Positions 59,301-64,000 of a stretch of 64,000 bases of DNA are shown piece after piece (position 1 is the stretch's first letter; every line of letters starts with the position of its first letter). The notes below the pieces were generated by a model, which did not search any database, was not told the DNA's origin, and was given only the letters and a program-made list of their open reading frames with translations. This DNA is from Yamagishiella unicocca (Eukaryota; Chlorophyta; Chlorophyceae; Chlamydomonadales; Volvocaceae). The stretch is taken from contig BDSL01000004.1 of the NCBI GenBank assembly GCA_003116995.1, positions 310,001-374,000 on the forward strand, in the 5' to 3' direction. The translations under genes and the position numbers were made by a program.

Positions 59301-62300
59301 CATCATTGTGATGGCACTACCACTGGCGAGCGTCATCGTTGCACCGTTGCCCAGGTTGACATCTGTACTCGTACCCATATAGTAGAGGCGTGTGCCATCC
59401 TCATCACCCTGGACTCGGAAGTTCTCCCAGTTGGCATGAGACAGGGTGCTCCCGTGTGTGAACTGTACGGTAGACTGGTCAGCCAGTAAGATATTGAGGT
59501 CATACCCGAGCAGTTGTGCAGGCCCAGAGGCGTCCGGTACCGGCAGCTCTACACCCCCACTGCCAAACATCCCCGTGGACACAAAACCCAGCGCTGAACC
59601 ATCGTACACAATGGTGGCATTGTAGGACTCGGCGGTATACTGGACCATGCCGAGCAGCTCATGACCTAGTAGCGAAATGTACAGATTGACTTCACGCAGG
59701 AAGTGGCCAACGCAGAGTCCGCTTTCTGCTTCCTGATTGCTTTGGCCTGCGATCGAGACCTTGGGCTGGAGGTGCAAGGCACCGCCACGGCCGGCGACCC
59801 GGTTGGAGTCATAAAAGGTCCGTGCGGTCATCACACAGTCGCACTGAATGATGCTCATCGCGCCACCACTACGAGCTGCGGAGTTGTGTAGGAATTTGCC
59901 ATCCACTATCGAAACAACTGGTGTGGTAAGCAGGTACACTGCACCACCGTATTGCGTGGCGACATTACCCTCGAAGGTAGTCACTAGCATGTCAGTGCCA
60001 ATGTTGTTCAGGAACGCCTGCACGAGTACACCAGGCAGCAGCCATCACCTCATACTTCATCACGGGACAATCAGCACCATCGGCCTCACTCCAGCCAGCA
60101 GCCGAACAGTGTCATGAGTGCGGGACCCTAGGAAACGGGCAACTTCGGACCCTAAGACCCAGCCACGTCCTAGAACAAGCGTAATCATCGGAGCATTTAA
60201 TGGTGGATGACAGGAGGGAAACCCCACTTACCAGCGCGCCGCCATTGGCTCCCGCCCGATTTCCTGTGAAGTTTGACACAAACACGGTTGCGTTTATGTC
60301 CCGTGCGAGTACTGCACCACCATCACTGATCAAGGCGGTATTGTTCTCGAAGGTACATTCCATCAAGACGAGATTTGGAGTGGTGTACGATGTGCTATTA
60401 ATGGGGCGCCTGTTCCCAGCCGCGAGAGCGCCCCCAGATGTAGTGCCCGTGTTGCCATAAAATTTGCAGTTGGCCACGACCGAAGAGCAGGAGATCTGCA
60501 AAAGCGCGCCGCCAGGGCCCCCTGCACGAATGCAGCAGGGGCAAAACCGCGACTGAGTATGAGGGGGTGAGGAAAGGACATCATGGACGTCAAACAGTGG
60601 CGACCCAGTATGCACTGCCAAACATATCTGCCGAGCTCTGGGAGGCGCATGGTGAGGGTGTATGTAAGGCCATCGGCACTTCACTGCGAATATGGGATAG
60701 CACTTCTTCACCTATGACTGCTCATTTGGCTAAAATCGCATACACAACGGTTGCAGGTACATGGGGTCCAGGTCATGAGCTTGTTAGGATGAACGCCAGA
60801 AAGTCCACGCACACTGTGGTGCTTCATGATCACAACTGCAGGCAGAGCGCTGTTCGTGGAACATCATGTCGGTGACATCTCGCACCTGACGCGCTGTTGT
60901 AGCCAAACGTGCTATCTGAGATATTGGTGAGGCCGAAACATGTCGCTCCGAATATGGCGCCACCACTATCAGACCTATACGTTGGAAAAACCAGAGCGCA
61001 CTCTCAGGTAGGCAACTGGTACGGATTTCACATGCAGCACCCTCATGGAGCGCGCATCCTCTCCAAAGACGTTGGGGTTGCAATTGGCCACTCACCATTC
61101 ATCGTTTGGAAATGTGTCACCTGCACTGTTGAGGGTGAAGTTGCAGCCCTGTACGACCATCCTGCTGCTGTCCATGTAAATTGCACCACCGCCCGATCCG
61201 GCCCAGTTCCCTGTAAAATTGGTGCCCAGGACTGTCACCTGTAGGAAGGGTGGGAAACGGGCAAGCGGCACACAGACAAGATCCACTTGGCGTCCCATTC
61301 ATCACGATCAAGGGCAGGCATGGTTGAAGTGGCTGATATTTCATTTCATCCATTCTGACCCGCACGACACAGTCCACTAACATCTCATATGCCAGACACC
61401 ATAGCAATGGACCGCAGCAAGGCCGATGCAGAAGTAGACAACCTCAACAATTACCCTCAGAAACTTGTCCTCCTCATCCGAGTAGAACGGAATAGTAGTG
61501 CGCTGAAGGATCTGCAGGGCTGCTGGAGATGAATCGAACGCCTGGGACCGGGCAAAGGGGAAATTGGTTGGCAAAACTGCAAGAGGCCACACAACTCCAA
61601 TTATGAGCCTCACTGAATGGTGCCGGTGATACCATAGGCTCAGAACCCATGATCCCACAGGATACTACAGTAACGCAGTCTCACCGCTAGTGCGCCGCCT
61701 GCAATGTTTGCGTTGTTGTCTTCGAAGGTCGCTTTGTACACCCGTATCCCCTGACCAAGTACATACACAGCTCCACCGGACTGCTTGGCATAGTTGGCCT
61801 GAGCGGAGGTGAACCACATCTACAAGAACGGAGTGTTGGCAAACAGCAAACAGGCCAGCCTTTGCATCATTGGTACAGGGTGACGTCCTAATTGGGTTCC
61901 ACGAAATCGGTGGCATTGGGCCTTCTGGATGGATCACAATGAGAATAATGATCCTCCCGCATGAAGGAAAGGCTCAAAAACACTGCGATCCAAGCACAGC
62001 GCACCTACCGCATGCTGTTGGCAATAGGTAAAGGGGCATCCTCAACAAGGCAGCCCTCCACTGAAGGAGTCCACCAAAAGGCGCTGCCCTGACACTATTC
62101 AGCAGAAGGACTACTGCCAACACGTACCTCAAGGGTTGTTATTGGCTCCTGCTCTGTGTTCACAGCGTACAGTGCCCCGCCACTTCCAGTGGCTGTGTTG
62201 CCGACAAATGTATCACCCCAGAAGGTTATGTTGCATTTGTTTGCATAGAAAGCTGCACCCCTGCAAAGGCGCCACATGATACTGCTGAGACAAAACGAAA

Positions 62301-64000
62301 GGTGCATCTTGCCAATTTACTTTAGGTTTGGTGTGTTAGCACGTTGGTTTGCATTTGTGCACCCCACTGCGCCCATGGGTAATAATACACTTGGTGTAAA
62401 AGCAAACCTCACCGGGTCGCCGTGTTCTTGGTGAAGGTATTCCTCTGGAGGTACACGTTCGGCAGTGAGGCTGCCTCACCCGGGAGGTTCTGGCAGAGTT
62501 CAGCAAAGATGGCGCCGCCATTTAAGGCAGTCTCTGTGTTGCCATTGCCTGTGAAGATGTTGTTGTCCAATTCCATCGTCCAGCCTGCACGGGCCTACAA
62601 ATCATAGCACAAAGCCAAAATAAGCTTCATGGCCCTGCACTAATGCCTGATGGTTGATAATCTATCCGTTAGCAGTGGGCATGGGCAAGGACACCACTCC
62701 CAGTACTTCCTTCCATCTGTACCAAGAATCGTGTGTTTGCACATGTAATTCATGTCATCTCCCTGGCCGCCCAGCAGCAGGATACGTACCTCCAGGGCTC
62801 CGCCATAGTCACGAGCGAAGTTGTTGGTGAACCTGTTGTTTTGGAATAGGGCATAGGAAACTTCCCCGGAAATAGCCAACAAGCTGATAGCACCACCGCT
62901 CCCCGTACCCCGGTTAGCTTTAAACTCGCTTTGAGTAACAACCAGAAACTCATTGAGGCTGACCCGATGCGATGCTATTGCACCGCCAACGGGACAAGAG
63001 TTGCTTGTAAATGTTGAACTATGCACAAACAGTTGCTGATCAGTGAAGATAGCACCACCAGCAGAGCCCGTGTCGACACTTCCCAGGCAACCGTTTTGAG
63101 TAAACGTGGTATCGACAATCTTGTTGTAAGCGCTGTCAAAGACTGCTTGCAGCTCGCCACTGAGCTGGCCTGGGTCGTGCGCGATGGGCATTGATTCTTG
63201 GGACACGTCCAGCAACCGGCGGATGCCACCTGCAGTACTCAGGCCGTTGTTTGCCTGGGCAATGTACAGCCCAGCTCCACGAGCAGCCGAATTCCCAATT
63301 ACGACGGAGCCCTGCACTGTCAAATTGGTACCCACAGTGAAGATTGCACCACCATAACGTAAGCTAGCCGAATTTGCGAAAAAGGTGGTCTCTGTCACAC
63401 TCGCATTCGCTTGGGCACAGTAAAGGGCACCCCCATCTGCCCTGGGTCCGTTCACAGTGTTGCGTGTGAAGGTGCTGCTGGTGACAACGAGGGATGCATT
63501 TGAAACGGCGATACTGCCACCTGAGCCACCGTTGACACTGTTTGCAATAAGTGTACATGCGTTAAAGCGCAAGCTGCTCAGGGAGTCCGCATAGGCTGCA
63601 CCACCTGCGACCGTGCCCCTGTTTGCAATAAACGTGGAGTCCTCAAACTCCAGGTTGCTTTTGGTTCCCGCACTAATGGCGCCGCCCCGGTAAGCCGCGG
63701 TGTTTTTCTCGAATGTGCTGCAGGGCAGTACGGAGAGCAGGTAGGGCATGTGGTGTTTAACGGTCTTAATGGTAGGGCGCCGTACAGCGCACTACGAACT
63801 AGGAGATTAGAGCTCCCGACTACACAAATGCCTAATGCCCAGCTCGTGCCAACAGGGGCCAAGCTACTGCGCACCTGTTGTGAATCTTGATGCCACAATT
63901 ATCGGACAAGAGTGCACCGCCAACGTTCGCGCTGTTATTCGAAAACGTCACGTAAGTGAGGAGTGCGGTAGCAGAATCCCCGAGCTGGGGTGTGCCATCA
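41350..64000 (-). CDS. Giant PMP-repeat multi-pass cell-surface protein (N-terminus outside window)
   Basis: The gene runs from beyond the right edge to a TAG at 41352-41350, more than 22.6 kb with dozens of exons. The ectodomain starts with many PMP-type repeats (pattern F-x-x-N-[ST]-A ... GGA-[ILV]), e.g. ten in the exon near 63720-62790. A symmetric 2805-nt exon (60017-57213) carries a 102-residue repeat. More PMP repeats follow (56996-53400), then a short leucine-rich segment (IEQLDLSGDQLSTLNISD, near 53180) and a Cys-rich region (50600-48920: CRPCPEDADCPGG, CSTGYTGNLCAVC). About eight membrane segments lie between 48480 and 42117, and the C-terminus is VQLTRRRERSTTPPMSPQ. PMP repeats form right-handed beta-helices in chlamydial autotransporters and occur in algal surface proteins. 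Splitting into two genes cannot be excluded, because not every exon between 54000 and 50600 was phased. Confidence 0.75.
41606..41672. repeat. CACCCG hexamer microsatellite in the last intron
   Basis: Repeated CACCCG/CACCCA units lie in the intron between exons 41806-41698 and 41462-41350 of the giant gene. On the minus strand they would read as Gly/Ala/Val, but splice sites place them outside the CDS. Confidence 0.8.
42117..43930 (-). other. Membrane segments of the giant protein, distal half
   Basis: Exons 43930-43807, 43408-43249, 42982-42868, 42659-42498 and 42200-42117 are in matching phases. They encode a Cys-containing loop (YWILNMNQECYTGEH) and hydrophobic helices (WLPIGIACVVVICLGIPLL; IQTLMLVIVDVFGRVLVV; LALMVIMW; MSLAVLSFTVALGLFFV; IIVALNLGLLVYFCYVMW) with the conserved link YGFLYRRYNYDKYYWWE. 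This hydrophobic block with its Cys loop recurs, to my recollection, in other large PMP proteins of Chlamydomonas-like algae. Confidence 0.8.
43637..43751. repeat. CTGCCGCC-type minisatellite in an intron
   Basis: Imperfect 9-12-bp CTGCCGCC/CCGTCCCTG units fill much of the intron between exons 43930-43807 and 43408-43249 of the giant gene. Confidence 0.75.
44369..45650 (-). other. Disordered loop exon between membrane segments
   Basis: One 1282-nt exon of the giant gene encodes about 390 residues rich in Ser, Pro, Gly and acidic residues, with a poly-Pro stretch, a nine-Gly run and several Arg-x-x-Ser type sites (RRRLSSS, RRNSTGG). It ends with SSFFKFKLSRGGSWFRSFF and the next helix (ELLVVMIACFILYPAWAQ). 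It joins upstream exon 46152-46004 in phase (..STVMR|QTFGQELGDED). By topology it is likely cytosolic and a regulatory or phosphorylation region. Confidence 0.75.
45733..45846. repeat. 18-21-bp intronic minisatellite
   Basis: Five to six imperfect units of the form CATCTGATGTGCCGCAGC lie in the intron between exons 46152-46004 and 45650-44369. Confidence 0.85.
48508..48725. repeat. About 20-bp intronic minisatellite
   Basis: Roughly ten degenerate units around GGGTGACATGAGGGGGCAT, strongly G-rich on the plus strand, lie in an intron of the giant gene between the Cys-rich exon (about 49110-48920) and the first membrane exon (about 48480-48310). Confidence 0.8.
48917..50600 (-). other. Cys-rich membrane-proximal region of the giant protein
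   Basis: Exons near 50594-50480, 50128-49925, 49470-49392 and 49110-48917 encode segments with paired cysteines (YICQKCDAL; CTYTNITDITCRPCPEDADC; CQQWWYSRP; CSTGYTGNLCAVC). They resemble GCC2/GCC3 (ephrin-receptor-like) and EGF-like modules and precede the first membrane helix. Boundaries are approximate. Confidence 0.65.
57213..60017 (-). other. 2805-nt symmetric exon of the giant gene
   Basis: The exon begins after CAG at 60020-60018 (..GCAG|GCG TTC) and ends before GTGCGA at 57212, both in phase 0, so exactly 935 codons. It is the longest exon in the window, while neighbouring exons are mostly 60-350 nt. Its first ~100 residues are ordinary PMP repeats (FEGNVATQYGGAVYLL, FLHNSAARSGGAM); the rest is the 102-residue repeat and a short tail. 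Confidence 0.85.
57366..59516 (-). repeat. Seven diverged tandem copies of a 102-residue repeat
   Basis: A tryptophan (Leu in copy 5) in the pattern G-x-x-W-x-L-S-N-G-T-T recurs at codon positions 59243, 58937, 58631, 58328, 58022, 57716 and 57401, i.e. every 303-315 bp. Between these lie recurring blocks: R-Y-x-I-x-x-S near the middle, G-T-x-L-Y-D-S/T, G-S-V-V-x-L-A-x-G-S, and L-T-V-x-G before the Trp. The copies are strongly diverged in both DNA and protein, so the array is old. Many N-x-S/T sites suggest an extracellular, glycosylated domain, and the alternating pattern suggests beta structure. I do not recognise it as a named domain. Confidence 0.85.
60018..64000 (-). other. PMP beta-helix repeat block at the N-terminal side
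   Basis: Several exons carry the F-x-x-N ... GGA pattern: near 63925 (VTFSNNSANVGGALL, crossing the edge side), 63720-62790, 62590-62410, 62260-62130, 61820-61680, 61240-61090 and 60520-60230. Donors such as GTACGT after GGALEV and GTGAGG after NTATR are canonical. Each repeat is one or two turns of a right-handed beta-helix in the PMP family. Confidence 0.8.

Noticed and set aside
1..64000. CRISPR arrays, bacterial operons, ribosome-binding sites or LTR retrotransposons
   Set aside because: The gene structure is eukaryotic throughout; tandem arrays lack spacers and no paired long terminal repeats were seen.

Overview
The window looks like nuclear DNA of a chlamydomonadalean (volvocine) green alga. 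The signs are GC-rich, intron-dense genes with short introns; TGTAA polyadenylation signals downstream of several stop codons; a gametolysin-type (M11) metalloprotease; a giant PMP-repeat membrane protein; an intron-containing tRNA-Gly; and a telomere-like TTTTAGGG tract. Gene models were built by hand from reading frame, GT/AG (once GC/AG) junctions, intron phase and family resemblance. No alignment or database search was run.

Layout, left to right: the 3' end of a low-complexity protein (1-1052, +); a six-exon, probably nuclear, Tudor/Agenet-like protein (1571-6010, +); tRNA-Gly(GCC) with a 14-nt intron (6306-6390, -); a 5'-truncated LINE whose reverse transcriptase carries a large Ala-rich insertion (6465-9680, +); hypoxanthine-guanine phosphoribosyltransferase (12107-13767, +, six exons); a 4.7-kb minus-strand gene made of related exons ending in a 3'-5' exonuclease-like fold (15718-20392); an M11 peptidase gene (about 23420-28425, -) whose zinc site is completed by a 19-nt microexon; ARL8 GTPase (31942-33406, -) head to head with proteasome subunit RPN12 (33964-36088, +); an ATP6AP2/renin-receptor-like V-ATPase accessory protein (37256-39195, +); and, filling 41350 to the right edge on the minus strand, one very large multi-exon gene.

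That gene encodes a cell-surface protein with PMP-type beta-helix repeats, a single 2.8-kb exon holding seven diverged copies of a roughly 102-residue repeat, a leucine-rich and a cysteine-rich stretch, and about eight membrane segments interrupted by a roughly 400-residue Ser/Pro/acidic loop. The 102-residue repeat is a block I do not recognise and is the best candidate for something undescribed. The other genes are a mixture of housekeeping functions (purine salvage, proteasome lid, lysosomal/vacuolar trafficking, V-ATPase assembly) and algal cell-wall or surface functions (M11 peptidase, PMP protein), with no sign of operon-like organisation. Intergenic stretches of 1-3 kb hold mainly microsatellites and unrecognised sequence.
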